Source: Paenibacillus sp. USDA918EY (GTDB taxonomy: Bacteria; Bacillota; Bacilli; Paenibacillales; Paenibacillaceae). Taken from it: 63,308 nucleotides of DNA. The notes beneath the pieces are model-generated. The model was not told the origin of the DNA, searched no databases, and worked only from the letters and a program-made list of their open reading frames with translations. The stretch is taken from assembly GCF_009870825.1 (NCBI RefSeq), contig NZ_WTWY01000026.1, forward strand, positions 1-63,308, in the 5' to 3' direction. This document shows positions 50,625 to 59,542 of this stretch, one piece after another. The number at the start of each line of letters is the position of its first letter. Position 1 is the stretch's first letter. Position numbers and translations under genes: made by a program.

Positions 50625-51587
50625 ATGATGACCAGACAAGAGAAGGCGCTATGGGCCGCAGTCATCATTTTGGCAGCGGGCGTGTTGGTTATGGGGAGCC
50701 TGATCGTCATCCGCGGATTGAAGCCGGCCGAAGCGGCGCACGAACCGGAAGAAGAGCATAACGGCGCGAAGGCCGTTGCTCTTTTCGACGGGCAGTTCAT
50801 CACGGAGGACGAGTGGATAGAAGAGTTGAAGCGGACGCATGGACACGAGATGCTGCTGCAGATGCTGAATGAGAAGGCGGTAAATGCGGAAGCCGACAGG
50901 CTGCAAATCCGGGTCACGCCGGAGGAGATCGCGGAAAGGGTCAAAGTGGACGCAGCCGGGTACGAGTCGGTGGATGCTTATTATCAGTCGATGTACGCCC
51001 AGCTGGGATTGTCCCCGGCCGACGTGCGTGAGGAGGCGGCTTACCAGCTGAAGCTTGAGAAAATCGCCATCGTCAATATCGATATCAGCGACGAGGAAGT
51101 AGACCGTTATATCGATCAGCACCAAGAGGAGTTTGAGCCTAAAAAGCAATACGAGCTCGCCTGGATCAAACTCAAAACCCGCAAAGAAGCTAATCGGACG
51201 CTGGACCGGTTGGAACAAGGCGAGGATTTCGGCAAGCTGGCGGAAGAACTGACCCTTGACGAATTTACCCGTCAGCAGGGCGGGAGGCTCGGATGGATCC
51301 AGGAAGACGATCCGTTCGTTTCGGCAGAGGTGCTAGACACCGCCAAGGGGCTTCAGGCCGGGGATATCGCCGGTCCGATCCAGCTGGAGGACGAAGGATA
51401 TGCGGTTATCCAAGTCATTGACATCCAAAAGGGCGAAAAGCAAACGAACGAGGAGATCCGCGCCAACGTCCGCAAGCAGCTTGCACTGAACGAGGCCGTT
51501 CCGTTGACACAGCTGGAGGCGCAGCTGCGCGACAAATACGGAGCAAACGTCGTCACGGATAAAAACCCGGAAAAAGGGGGAAAATAA
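50625..51587 (+). CDS. yacD: PpiC-domain membrane protein (YacD-like)
   Basis: A 320-residue membrane-anchored protein with an N-terminal helix (about 8-30), a SurA-like segment and a parvulin-like domain (about 170-260, degenerate and with weak active-site similarity). It should face outside and act as a foldase, as YacD of B. subtilis, its neighbour between hslO and cysK. The start is ATG 50625 or 50628. It ends at a strong terminator. Confidence 0.88.
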   Translation: MMTRQEKALWAAVIILAAGVLVMGSLIVIRGLKPAEAAHEPEEEHNGAKAVALFDGQFITEDEWIEELKRTHGHEMLLQMLNEKAVNAEADRLQIRVTPEEIAERVKVDAAGYESVDAYYQSMYAQLGLSPADVREEAAYQLKLEKIAIVNIDISDEEVDRYIDQHQEEFEPKKQYELAWIKLKTRKEANRTLDRLEQGEDFGKLAEELTLDEFTRQQGGRLGWIQEDDPFVSAEVLDTAKGLQAGDIAGPIQLEDEGYAVIQVIDIQKGEKQTNEEIRANVRKQLALNEAVPLTQLEAQLRDKYGANVVTDKNPEKGGK

Positions 51588-51598
51588 AGCATGTTATT

Positions 51599-51650
51599 CA
51601 AACCTTTGCCGTATGGACCGAGGATTCCATATAGCGGGGTTTGTTTTTTT
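51599..51650 (+). terminator. Terminator after yacD
   Basis: CAAACC/GGTTTG plus TATGGA/TCCATA form a long interrupted stem, followed by seven Ts. Confidence 0.82.
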
Positions 51651-51711
51651 GCGCCGAAGTTTTTTCCTTAAGATTATTTTGGGGAATGACGGCGGCTTCC
51701 CGTGGTTCATA

Positions 51712-51740
51712 TTGACATTCGAATGGAAGGTTGTTAAGAT
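51712..51740 (+). promoter_or_regulatory. sigma-A promoter of cysK
   Basis: TTGACA (51712-51717), 17 bases, TAAGAT (51735-51740). The AT-rich tract just downstream (about 51744-51776) contains an imperfect inverted repeat TAAATACC ... GGATATAA, a possible operator (CymR regulates cysK in Bacillus), which I cannot assign firmly. Confidence 0.65.
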
Positions 51741-51862
51741 AAAGGTACTAAATACCTACTTATTTACTCGGATATAAAATCGGTTTTTACAGCCAGACGC
51801 ACGAACTGAATCCGCATACATTTTAAAATGAATTTTACCGTTCAAAAGGGAGGATTTTTACT

Positions 51863-52801
51863 ATGGCTAAAGTCGTGAACAATGTTACTGAATTGATCGG
51901 CAGCACCCCGCTTGTTCGTTTGAACCGTCTGGTTCCGGAAGACAGCGCGGAAATTTACCTGAAACTTGAGTACCAGAACCCCGGCGCAAGCGTGAAGGAC
52001 CGGATCGCCATCAGCATCGTCGAGGAAGCCGAGAAAGACGGCACGCTGAAACCGGGCGGCACGATCGTGGAAGCAACAAGCGGCAACACCGGAATCGGCC
52101 TGGCCATGGTCGCTGCGGCTAAAGGATACAAAGCGGTAATCGTCATGCCGGAAACGATGAGCTTGGAACGCCGCAACCTGCTTCGCGCATACGGAGCCGA
52201 GCTGGTGTTGACCCCGGGAGCGGAAGGCATGAACGGCGCCGTTAAAAAAGCCGAAGAAATCGTAAGGGAAAACCCGGGTTATTTCATGGCTGAGCAGTTC
52301 AAAAACCCGGCCAACGTAAAAATCCACCGCGAAACGACGGGTCCGGAAATCGTCGAAGCGATCGAATCGATCGGCGGCACGCTGGACGCTTTTGTTGCGG
52401 GCATCGGTACGGGCGGAACGATCTCCGGCGCAGGCGAAGTGCTGAAGCAACGTTTCCCTGACATCAAAATCGTGGCGGTCGAGCCTGCGGCTTCTCCAAT
52501 TTTGGCCGGCGGCAAGCCGGGTCCGCACAAGATCCAAGGCCTTGGCGCGAACTTCATTCCGGATATTTTGAACCGTGAAATCTATGATGAAATCATCCAT
52601 GTCGAGAACGAAGAAGCCTTTGAAACGGCGCGTCGCGTGGCGAAAGAAGAAGGCGTTCTTGCCGGCATTTCTTCCGGCGCCGCGGTCTCTGCCGCTCTAA
52701 AGGTTGCCAAGGAACTCGGTAAAGGTAAACGGATCGTCGTGATCATTCCAAGCAACGGCGAACGTTACCTCAGCACCCCGCTTTACAATTTCGAAGGTTA
52801 A
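51863..52801 (+). CDS. cysK: Cysteine synthase
   Basis: PLP enzyme making cysteine from O-acetylserine and sulfide. The 312-residue protein has the PLP lysine in NPGASVKDR (Lys45), TSGNTG (72-77) and GTGGTISG. ATG follows AAAGGGAGGA by about 9 nt. It is monocistronic between its promoter and a strong terminator and precedes the folate genes, as in B. subtilis. Confidence 0.97.
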   Translation: MAKVVNNVTELIGSTPLVRLNRLVPEDSAEIYLKLEYQNPGASVKDRIAISIVEEAEKDGTLKPGGTIVEATSGNTGIGLAMVAAAKGYKAVIVMPETMSLERRNLLRAYGAELVLTPGAEGMNGAVKKAEEIVRENPGYFMAEQFKNPANVKIHRETTGPEIVEAIESIGGTLDAFVAGIGTGGTISGAGEVLKQRFPDIKIVAVEPAASPILAGGKPGPHKIQGLGANFIPDILNREIYDEIIHVENEEAFETARRVAKEEGVLAGISSGAAVSAALKVAKELGKGKRIVVIIPSNGERYLSTPLYNFEG

Positions 52802-52815
52802 TTGGGAGCTATCAG

Positions 52816-52848
52816 CCCTGCTGCCGTCAAACGGCGGCAGGGTTTTTT
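52816..52848 (+). terminator. Terminator after cysK
   Basis: CCCTGCTGCCG/CGGCGGCAGGG (one G:U) with a 5-nt loop and six Ts. Confidence 0.94.
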
Positions 52849-52863
52849 GATGATATCGGAGGG

Positions 52864-52888
52864 AGTACGTTGATAGACGTTTTTCTTA
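52864..52888 (+). repeat. Direct repeat copy 1 upstream of pabB
   Basis: A 25-base block, AGTACGT-T-GATAGAC-G-TTTTTCTTA, recurs 111 bases downstream with two changes. This copy also contains TTGATA and, 16 bases on, TATAAG (52892-52897), a possible promoter. Confidence 0.8.
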
Positions 52889-52974
52889 TGATATAAGAGA
52901 GTAAAAGCTTCGAAGCGACGGCTTCCTTGGATCTCAAGGAAAATTTCCGCTAAGCGCGGTCTGTCTTCTATGAA

Positions 52975-52999
52975 AGTACGTCGATAGACATTTTTCTTA
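52975..52999 (+). repeat. Direct repeat copy 2 upstream of pabB
   Basis: Second copy of the 25-base block, AGTACGT-C-GATAGAC-A-TTTTTCTTA. The 307-base cysK-pabB gap also has a short hairpin TCCTTG-N5-CAAGGA (near 52924) and no gene I can support. Confidence 0.8.
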
Positions 53000-53108
53000 A
53001 AAAACGCTTCGTTTTCCAACAAAAACACGGGAAAAGGCCTTTTCAAAAAGGAAGCGGGCAAGTATACTGACAACCAATAGCAAGCTTTGCAGCGAAAGGG
53101 ATGAAGCG

Positions 53109-54713
53109 ATGTACGGGGAAAGTATGATGACAATCGAACATTGGAAAAGGTGGGCCGGACAGGGCTGCACGATCCTTCCATTTGTACTGGAAACGTCATT
53201 CCAGGCAAACGAAGGCGGATTGCCCGCCTCCTGGTCGCATGCCTGGGAGCAGGCATCTCCGTATTCCTTCGTCCTCGAAAGCGGCAAGGATGGACGGTAC
53301 ACTTACTTGGGGTTGAAGCCTGTATCGGTTTTGCAGGGAAAAGGCGGGCAGGCGCGGATAACGGATCTTCTGAAAGGCGGCACCGCTTATACGGCAGGTT
53401 CTCCGCTTGAAGTCATCAAACGCTGGATGGAGCCGTACCAAGCCCCGACGCCTGCGGAAAGGGCGGGCATTGCGGCCGATTTGCCGCCGTTCCTTGGAGG
53501 ATGCGTCGGTTTTCTGGGTTACGATGTCGTCCGGTTCATTGAAACGCTGCCGCAAATCGCGGCGGATCAGCCGGACATCCCGGACTATCTTTGGATGTTG
53601 TTCGATGAAATCTGGATTTACGACCATGAGAAGCAAAAGCTGGCCTGCGCGGCCCATATGACGATAACGAAAGAAACCGACCTGAAAGCGGCTTATGGAG
53701 CGGCCAAAGAAAAGGCCCAAGCGATGCTTGACCGTTGGGATCGGTTTACGGCGCAGGCACGGGCGGAGCTTGAGGAAGAGAAGCTGCATCGGCAAAGGCG
53801 GATGGCCGAGGCTCCCCCGGAGCTCGATTCCGGCGAATGGCCCGGGATGAAAAGCGCCTTTACGCAGGAAGCTTTTGAACAGGCGGTTTCGGCGATTCAA
53901 GATTATATCCGGCAGGGCGACGTGTTTCAGGTTAACTTGTCGCTTAGGCAGGAACAGGAGCTGCAATCCGAACCGGAGCGGATCTATGAATGGTTGAGGC
54001 TGCTGAATCCCTCCCCGTATATGGGTCTGCTTCGTTCTCCCGGATTCAGCCTTGCGAGCGCGTCGCCGGAGCTGCTGGTGAAGCGCCAGGGGGACACCAT
54101 CAGCGCCCGTCCGATTGCAGGCACGCGTCGCCGCGGGCGTACGAAGGATGAAGACGAGGCAATGGCTGCGGAGCTGCTTGGCAGCGAAAAGGAGCGCGCG
54201 GAGCATGTCATGCTGGTCGACCTTGAGCGCAACGATATCGGCAAGGTCGCTGCTTACGGCACGGTACAAGTACCGGAACTATTGACCGTCGAGCATTACT
54301 CCCACGTCATGCATCTGGTATCCCAGGTAGAGGGGCGGCTAGCCCAGGACAAGGATGCTTTCGACGTCATCGCCGCGTTGTTCCCGGGCGGAACGATTAC
54401 CGGAGCGCCGAAGGTGCGCACGATGGAGATTATCGAAGAACTGGAGCCGGTTAGAAGAGGGCCTTACACGGGCTCGATGGGCTGGATTGACTATAATGGA
54501 AATTTGGAATTAAATATTATCATAAGAACGCTGGTCGTTTCGGACGGGATCGGCATGATCCAGACCGGTGCGGGCGTCGTGATCGACTCCGAGCCTTACC
54601 GCGAATACCGCGAGTGCCATAATAAAGCCAAAGCCGTCGTCAAGGCCGTCCTTTTGAGCGAAAAGGAAGCGGCTGAGGGACCGGCCCGGCGTGAAAAGGA
54701 GATGAGAGCATGA
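53109..54713 (+). CDS. pabB: Aminodeoxychorismate synthase component I
   Basis: Adds ammonia (from PabA) to chorismate, making 4-amino-4-deoxychorismate for folate. It has 534 residues with the anthranilate-synthase-I fold, PIAGTRRRGRTKDED, LVDLERNDIGKVA and the FPGGTITGAPKVR active-site segment. ATG 53109 lies 8 nt after AAGGG. Its stop overlaps the pabA start. Close relatives include TrpE; the neighbouring pabA, pabC and folP support PabB. Confidence 0.94.
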   Translation: MYGESMMTIEHWKRWAGQGCTILPFVLETSFQANEGGLPASWSHAWEQASPYSFVLESGKDGRYTYLGLKPVSVLQGKGGQARITDLLKGGTAYTAGSPLEVIKRWMEPYQAPTPAERAGIAADLPPFLGGCVGFLGYDVVRFIETLPQIAADQPDIPDYLWMLFDEIWIYDHEKQKLACAAHMTITKETDLKAAYGAAKEKAQAMLDRWDRFTAQARAELEEEKLHRQRRMAEAPPELDSGEWPGMKSAFTQEAFEQAVSAIQDYIRQGDVFQVNLSLRQEQELQSEPERIYEWLRLLNPSPYMGLLRSPGFSLASASPELLVKRQGDTISARPIAGTRRRGRTKDEDEAMAAELLGSEKERAEHVMLVDLERNDIGKVAAYGTVQVPELLTVEHYSHVMHLVSQVEGRLAQDKDAFDVIAALFPGGTITGAPKVRTMEIIEELEPVRRGPYTGSMGWIDYNGNLELNIIIRTLVVSDGIGMIQTGAGVVIDSEPYREYRECHNKAKAVVKAVLLSEKEAAEGPARREKEMRA

Positions 54714-55291
54714 TTCTGGTGATCGACAATTATGACTCTTTTACGTACAACCTGGTTCAATATCTCGGGGAGCTGGGGGAAGAGGTTAAAGTATACCGCA
54801 ATGACGAAATCGACATCCCGGGAATCGAAGCGCTTGCTCCCGATCATATTTTGATTTCGCCGGGGCCTTGCACTCCGAACGAAGCGGGAATCAGCCTCGA
54901 GGCCATTGAGCATTTTAAAGGAAAGATTCCGATTTTCGGCGTGTGCCTCGGGCATCAGGCGATCGGACAGGCGTTTGGAGGCCAGGTCGTCCGCGCCGAG
55001 CGGTTGATGCACGGCAAAACGTCTCCTATTTTGCATCAAGGAACGTCCGTTTTCGAGGGACTGCCGTCCCCGTTTACGGCGACGCGGTATCATTCCCTGC
55101 TGGTGGAACGCAGCACCCTGCCCGACTGCCTGGAAATTACGGCGGAGACGGAAGAGGGAGAAATTATGGGGCTGCGCCACAAGGAATACCCGATCGAAGG
55201 CGTCCAATTTCATCCCGAGTCGATCATTACCGACCATGGACATCAGATGCTCCGCAATTTCTTGAAGCGGACGGCAACGACGGGCGTATGA
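54710..55291 (+). CDS. pabA: Aminodeoxychorismate/anthranilate synthase component II
   Basis: Class I glutamine amidotransferase of 193 residues with the catalytic triad in GVCLGHQ (Cys79) and VQFHPES (His168, Glu170). In B. subtilis this subunit serves both PabB and TrpE, so it may do both here. ATG 54710 overlaps the pabB stop and follows AAGGAGATGAG; the stop overlaps pabC by 4 nt. Confidence 0.96.
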   Translation: MILVIDNYDSFTYNLVQYLGELGEEVKVYRNDEIDIPGIEALAPDHILISPGPCTPNEAGISLEAIEHFKGKIPIFGVCLGHQAIGQAFGGQVVRAERLMHGKTSPILHQGTSVFEGLPSPFTATRYHSLLVERSTLPDCLEITAETEEGEIMGLRHKEYPIEGVQFHPESIITDHGHQMLRNFLKRTATTGV

Positions 55292-56196
55292 ATCGGATTC
55301 TGCTAAACGGTCAAAGTATGGATGCTTCTGCTGCCGTGGTCTCCGTAATGGATCACGGCTTTTTATACGGCATGGGGTTGTTTGAAACGTTCCGGACTTA
55401 TAGCGGAAAGCCGTTTTTATTGGAAAGGCATTTGGACCGGCTGACGGAGGGCTGCAAAACGCTGGGCATTGACGCTTCCGTCCTTCCGGATACCCGGCAG
55501 CTGCGGGATTGGATCGGCGAACTCATGCAGGCCAACGGTCTGAAGGAGGCTTATATCCGTTATACGGTAAGTGCGGGAGAAGACGTGCTTGGCCTGCCTG
55601 CAGGGATGTATAGCCGTCCGAATACCGTGTTGATGGCCAAACCTCTGCCTGAGCCGCCGGAGAGGCTGTATACCCATGGCAAGGCGCTTAAGCTGCTGAA
55701 TACCCGTCGCAATACGCCGGAAGGTCCGGTCCGTTTGAAATCGCTGCATTACATGAACAACATTTTGGCGAAAAGGGAGCTTTCCTCCGACCCCGAAGCG
55801 GTTCGCCTGCATGCCGAAGGCTTGATGCTGAGCGCCGACGGTTACCTTTCGGAGGGGATCGTCAGCAATCTTTTTTTCGCGAAAAACGGCGGGCTTTATA
55901 CACCCGATACGGCCTGCGGCCTGCTGCCAGGCATTACGCGCGGTTTGGTGCTGGAGCTCGCGTCCGCTGCAGGGCTTCGCTGTGAGGAAGGTTTCTATAC
56001 TTGGGAAGACTTGATGCAAGCGGACGAAATTTGGCTGACCACCTCCATTCAGGAGCTGGTGCCCGTCACTTCACTGATCGATCAAACCGGCACGGCGCTC
56101 GTCATTAGCGGCGGCCGAATCGGACCGGTAACGGATATACTGCTGCGGTTGTACCGGCAGCGAACGGGAGGTTATCATGAAAACGACAATCTATGA
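55288..56196 (+). CDS. pabC: 4-amino-4-deoxychorismate lyase
   Basis: PLP fold-type IV enzyme that releases p-aminobenzoate and pyruvate. The 302-residue protein has MDHGFLYGMGLFETFRTY, the probable PLP lysine in RLKSLHYMNNIL (Lys151), and EGIVSNLFF. ATG 55288 overlaps the pabA stop (ATGA); a frame reaching back to 54943 lies inside pabA and is not used. It overlaps folP by 20 nt. Confidence 0.95.
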   Translation: MNRILLNGQSMDASAAVVSVMDHGFLYGMGLFETFRTYSGKPFLLERHLDRLTEGCKTLGIDASVLPDTRQLRDWIGELMQANGLKEAYIRYTVSAGEDVLGLPAGMYSRPNTVLMAKPLPEPPERLYTHGKALKLLNTRRNTPEGPVRLKSLHYMNNILAKRELSSDPEAVRLHAEGLMLSADGYLSEGIVSNLFFAKNGGLYTPDTACGLLPGITRGLVLELASAAGLRCEEGFYTWEDLMQADEIWLTTSIQELVPVTSLIDQTGTALVISGGRIGPVTDILLRLYRQRTGGYHENDNL

Positions 56197-57037
56197 ACGG
56201 ACATATCGGATGGGCGAAGCGGTGCTTGAGCTTGGTGCATCCACGAAAATTATGGGCATTTTGAACGTGACCCCCGATTCCTTTTCCGATGGAGGCCGCT
56301 ATGTCGATCCCGAGCAGGCGGTTCGGCACGCCCTTCAGATGGTGGAGGACGGTGCGGATGTGATCGATATCGGCGGCGAGTCGACGCGCCCGGGTTACGA
56401 GCCGGTGCCTGCGGAAGAGGAGCTGCGCCGGATCATCCCGGTCATTGAAGCCTTGCACCGCGCCGCTCCCCATATCCCGATTTCAGTGGACACGTATAAA
56501 GCAGAGGTAGCTCGGGAGGCGATCAAGGCGGGGGCCCATATCATGAATGACATTTGGGGGGGCAAAAAGGACCCCGACATGCTGAGAGCGGCGGCGGAAC
56601 TCGGCTGCCCGGTGATATTGATGCATAACAGGAATGATATGAATTACGGCGATTTTGCGGCCGACGTCGTGCGGGATCTGGAGGAAAGCGTCGAATTGGC
56701 GCTGAAAGCCGGCGTTTCGGGAGAGCGGATCATCTTGGACCCGGGTGTCGGTTTTGCGAAAAACCTGCCGGAAAATTTGCGGATTATGACGCAGCTCGAC
56801 AGACTGGTGAAAATCGGATATCCGGTGCTGCTGGCCACTTCCCGCAAAAAATTCATCCGTACGGTGCTCGATCTCCCGGTCGACGATATCGTGGAAGGCA
56901 CGGCCGCCACAGTCGCGTTCGGCATCGCCCAAGGCTGCCAAATCGTGCGTGTCCATGACATCAAACCAATCAAGCGGACCGTAGATATGTGCGACGCGAT
57001 GCTGTATGCCTCGCCGGATACGATAAGGGTAAAATAA
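56177..57037 (+). CDS. folP: Dihydropteroate synthase
   Basis: Condenses p-aminobenzoate with dihydropterin pyrophosphate; target of sulfonamides. The 286-residue TIM barrel has GILNVTPDSFSDGG, the strand DIGGESTRPG, and LLATSRKKFIR. ATG 56177 lies after GGGAGG inside pabC. Together with pabBAC and folBK it gives the complete PABA-to-dihydropteroate branch in one operon. Confidence 0.97.
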   Translation: MKTTIYERTYRMGEAVLELGASTKIMGILNVTPDSFSDGGRYVDPEQAVRHALQMVEDGADVIDIGGESTRPGYEPVPAEEELRRIIPVIEALHRAAPHIPISVDTYKAEVAREAIKAGAHIMNDIWGGKKDPDMLRAAAELGCPVILMHNRNDMNYGDFAADVVRDLEESVELALKAGVSGERIILDPGVGFAKNLPENLRIMTQLDRLVKIGYPVLLATSRKKFIRTVLDLPVDDIVEGTAATVAFGIAQGCQIVRVHDIKPIKRTVDMCDAMLYASPDTIRVK

Positions 57038-57062
57038 CATAAAACGGAGGTTCGACCGATCT

Positions 57063-57425
57063 ATGGATAAAATGAAGCTGCATCGGATGGAATATTACGG
57101 GTACCACGGCGTGTTCGAGGAAGAGCGCAAGCTGGGCCAACGTTTTTATATCGATTTGGAGCTGGAGCTCGATTTGCGGGAAGCGGGGAAAAACGACGAT
57201 TTGAGCAAAACGGTAAATTATGCCGAAGTGCACGAAATCGTGAAAAAAGTGGTTGAGACCGAGTCTTTCCGCCTCATCGAAGCGCTCGGCGAACGTGTTG
57301 CATCCTTGTTATTGGACACTTATACTAGTATCGATGCATTGACGGTCAAAGTGACCAAACCGCACCCTCCCTTTGACATCCATTTTCAGGGCGTCACCGT
57401 GGAGCTTTACAGAACGAGGAATTAG
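57063..57425 (+). CDS. folB: Dihydroneopterin aldolase
   Basis: A 120-residue tunnelling-fold enzyme splitting dihydroneopterin to hydroxymethyl-dihydropterin. Signatures: YYGYHGVFEEERKLGQRFYI and TVNYAEVHEIVKKVVE. ATG follows CGGAGG by about 12 nt. Typical length and order (folP-folB-folK). Confidence 0.96.
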   Translation: MDKMKLHRMEYYGYHGVFEEERKLGQRFYIDLELELDLREAGKNDDLSKTVNYAEVHEIVKKVVETESFRLIEALGERVASLLLDTYTSIDALTVKVTKPHPPFDIHFQGVTVELYRTRN

Positions 57426-57492
57426 CGGAGGTTGGACGTTTGACGCCTTTCGTTTCCGCTAATATCCCAAAACAAGAAAGCGAGAATCCGCC

Positions 57493-58041
57493 ATGTACGC
57501 ACAATCCACCTCTGAGCCATCAGAGGCTTATATTGCTTTAGGGGCCAATTTAGGGGACCGGGAAGAGACGTTAATGGAAGCGGTGCGGCGTCTCGACCGG
57601 TCGCCGGACGTTACCGTCCTCGAATGCTCCAATTTATATGAGACCGAACCTGTCGGGTATGTGGACCAGCCCCTTTTTCTGAACATGGCCGTTCGGGTCA
57701 GCACCCGGCTCGATGCTTACGGACTGCTGCATGTCATGCAGCGAATCGAAAAAGAACTCGGACGCGTCCGGCATATCCGCTGGGGCCCGCGGACCGTCGA
57801 CTTGGATCTGATTTGGATGGAAGGGCGCAGGGAAAACACGGAGGAGCTGATTTTGCCGCATCCGCGCATGGAGGAGCGTTTGTTTGTCCTTGTCCCGCTC
57901 AAGGATATCTTGCCTGCGGATGAAACCTCCGGATTGCAGGCCATTCTATCGGCAGCCTTGGAAAGACTGGATGGAAAGGACGGTTTACAGCTTTGGAAAA
58001 CATGCAGCTGGCACAGCGCATCCGCGCCTTCCGGAAGTTAA
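57493..58041 (+). CDS. folK: HPPK: 6-hydroxymethyl-7,8-dihydropterin pyrophosphokinase
   Basis: Transfers pyrophosphate from ATP to hydroxymethyl-dihydropterin for FolP. The 182-residue protein has YIALGANLGDREE and the HPPK signature RWGPRTVDLDLIWMEG. The ribosome-binding site is weak (AAAGCGAG). Its last 49 nt overlap the next gene, yazB, in another frame. Confidence 0.95.
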   Translation: MYAQSTSEPSEAYIALGANLGDREETLMEAVRRLDRSPDVTVLECSNLYETEPVGYVDQPLFLNMAVRVSTRLDAYGLLHVMQRIEKELGRVRHIRWGPRTVDLDLIWMEGRRENTEELILPHPRMEERLFVLVPLKDILPADETSGLQAILSAALERLDGKDGLQLWKTCSWHSASAPSGS

Positions 58042-58196
58042 AAGGATACACCCAACAGGAGTTGGCATCGGGCTGCGGCATTTCGCTGACGGTTCTCGGG
58101 GCCATTGAGCGCGGCAACCGTCTTGCCGACGACCGAACGCTTGCAAAAATTGCGGAGGTGCTGGGCATATCGGTCGAGGAGCTTGCCAATAAGTAG
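57993..58196 (+). CDS. yazB: XRE-family helix-turn-helix protein YazB
   Basis: A 67-residue single-domain DNA-binding protein with a complete Xre-type HTH (LAQRIRAFRKLKGYTQQELA then GISLTVLGAIERGNR). TTG 57993 lies 9 nt after AAAGGACGG inside folK; ATG 58002 is possible. The same folK-yazB-dusB order occurs in B. subtilis. The regulated genes are unknown. Confidence 0.9.
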   Translation: MENMQLAQRIRAFRKLKGYTQQELASGCGISLTVLGAIERGNRLADDRTLAKIAEVLGISVEELANK

Positions 58197-58250
58197 AATT
58201 TCGTTACGGGTAGATAGATTTTGAATAAAATTTAGGAGCGATATGGAACA

Positions 58251-59270
58251 ATGCTGAAAATTGGCGATATCGAAATGAAAAACCAAGTCGTCTTAGCTCC
58301 AATGGCGGGCGTCTGCAACCCGGCTTTCCGCCTGATCGCCAAAGAATTCGGAACGGGGCTTGTATGCGCGGAGATGGTCAGCGGCAAAGCGATTGTGCAC
58401 GGCAATCAGCGCACGCAGGAAATGCTGTTTGTCGATGAGCGCGAAAAACCACTGAGCCTGCAAATTTTCGGGGGTGACCGGGTATCGTTGGTGGAAGCCG
58501 CCAAAGTCGTGGACAAACAAACGAATGCCGACATTATCGACATCAACATGGGCTGCCCTGCGCCCAAAGTGACCAAAATCGACGCGGGCGCCCGTTGGCT
58601 GCTCGACTCGAACAAAATTTATGATATGGTAGCGGCCGTGGTGGATGCGGTGGAAAAACCGGTAACCGTAAAAATGCGCACAGGCTGGGACAGCGACCAT
58701 ATTTATGCCGTCGAAAACGCCCAAGCCGTCGAACGCGCGGGAGGAAAAGCCGTCAGCATTCATGGACGCACCCGCGAGCAACTGTATACCGGCCACGCCG
58801 ACTGGGATATTATAAAACAAGTTAAAGAGTCGGTGTCGATTCCGGTCATCGGCAACGGGGACGTGGTGACGCCGGAGGATGCGCGCCGGATGCTGGACCA
58901 AACCGGGGTCGACGGGGTCATGATCGGCCGCGGAGCGCTCGGCAACCCATGGATGTTGTACCGGACGATCGAATATTTGAAAACCGGCGAGCTGTTGCCC
59001 GAGCCGTCAGGCGAAGAGAAAATCCGGATTGCGATTTTGCATATGGACCGTCTGATCGCCTTGCGCGGAGAAGCGGTGGCCGTGCGCGAAATGCGCAAAC
59101 ATCTGGCCTGGTATTTGAAGGGGCTTAAAGGATCCGCCCGCATCAAGGACGAAATCATGGAAGAAACGAAGCGGGATGAAATGGTCAAAATTTTGGAAAA
59201 TTTTGTGGCAGGCCTCAAAGAGCGGGAAGAACGGGAAGCTCACGCGGCTGAAGAGACGGCTGTTTCCTAA
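58251..59270 (+). CDS. dusB: tRNA-dihydrouridine synthase DusB-like
   Basis: FMN-dependent reductase forming dihydrouridine in tRNA D-loops. The 339-residue TIM barrel has VVLAPMAGVCNPAFR, the catalytic cysteine in INMGCPAPKV (Cys102), and SIHGRTREQ. ATG follows TTTAGGAGCGA by about 8 nt. The target uridines cannot be read from the sequence. Confidence 0.95.
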   Translation: MLKIGDIEMKNQVVLAPMAGVCNPAFRLIAKEFGTGLVCAEMVSGKAIVHGNQRTQEMLFVDEREKPLSLQIFGGDRVSLVEAAKVVDKQTNADIIDINMGCPAPKVTKIDAGARWLLDSNKIYDMVAAVVDAVEKPVTVKMRTGWDSDHIYAVENAQAVERAGGKAVSIHGRTREQLYTGHADWDIIKQVKESVSIPVIGNGDVVTPEDARRMLDQTGVDGVMIGRGALGNPWMLYRTIEYLKTGELLPEPSGEEKIRIAILHMDRLIALRGEAVAVREMRKHLAWYLKGLKGSARIKDEIMEETKRDEMVKILENFVAGLKEREEREAHAAEETAVS

Positions 59271-59314
59271 TAATTTCGCTTCTCATGACCATGCATATAC
59301 AATATTGCGTGCGA

Positions 59315-59343
59315 TTGACATTTTGAAATGCTTACCATATAAT
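59315..59343 (+). promoter_or_regulatory. sigma-A promoter of greA
   Basis: Consensus TTGACA (59315-59320), a 17-base spacer and consensus TATAAT (59338-59343). The leader to greA is about 190 nt. Confidence 0.9.
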
Positions 59344-59542
59344 TTTTCAGTATAAATTCGACTTTATCCTTAATACAGCGGAAGGATGTTCTGATCCTTC
59401 AAACTTTGCATAAATATAGATTGATCTAAGGCAAGCTGGGTAGTTCATTCTATAATCCGATTCCATTTCATAATGAATGGATATTCACCTTGAAATGGAA
59501 CCGTGTTTAAATTTATTTAACATGACAGGAGAATCGGTTAAG

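Noticed and set aside
52920..52965. T-box leader before pabB
   Set aside because: A small hairpin TCCTTG/CAAGGA is present, but the T-box sequence and specifier loop features are absent.
52798..53256. 152-codon minus-strand frame over the cysK-pabB gap
   Set aside because: It runs through the cysK terminator and into pabB and has no ribosome-binding site; only the repeated sequence inside it is of interest.
54690..54720. TRAP-type GAG repeats at the pabA ribosome-binding site
   Set aside because: Only two GAG triplets are present; TRAP sites need many NAG repeats.
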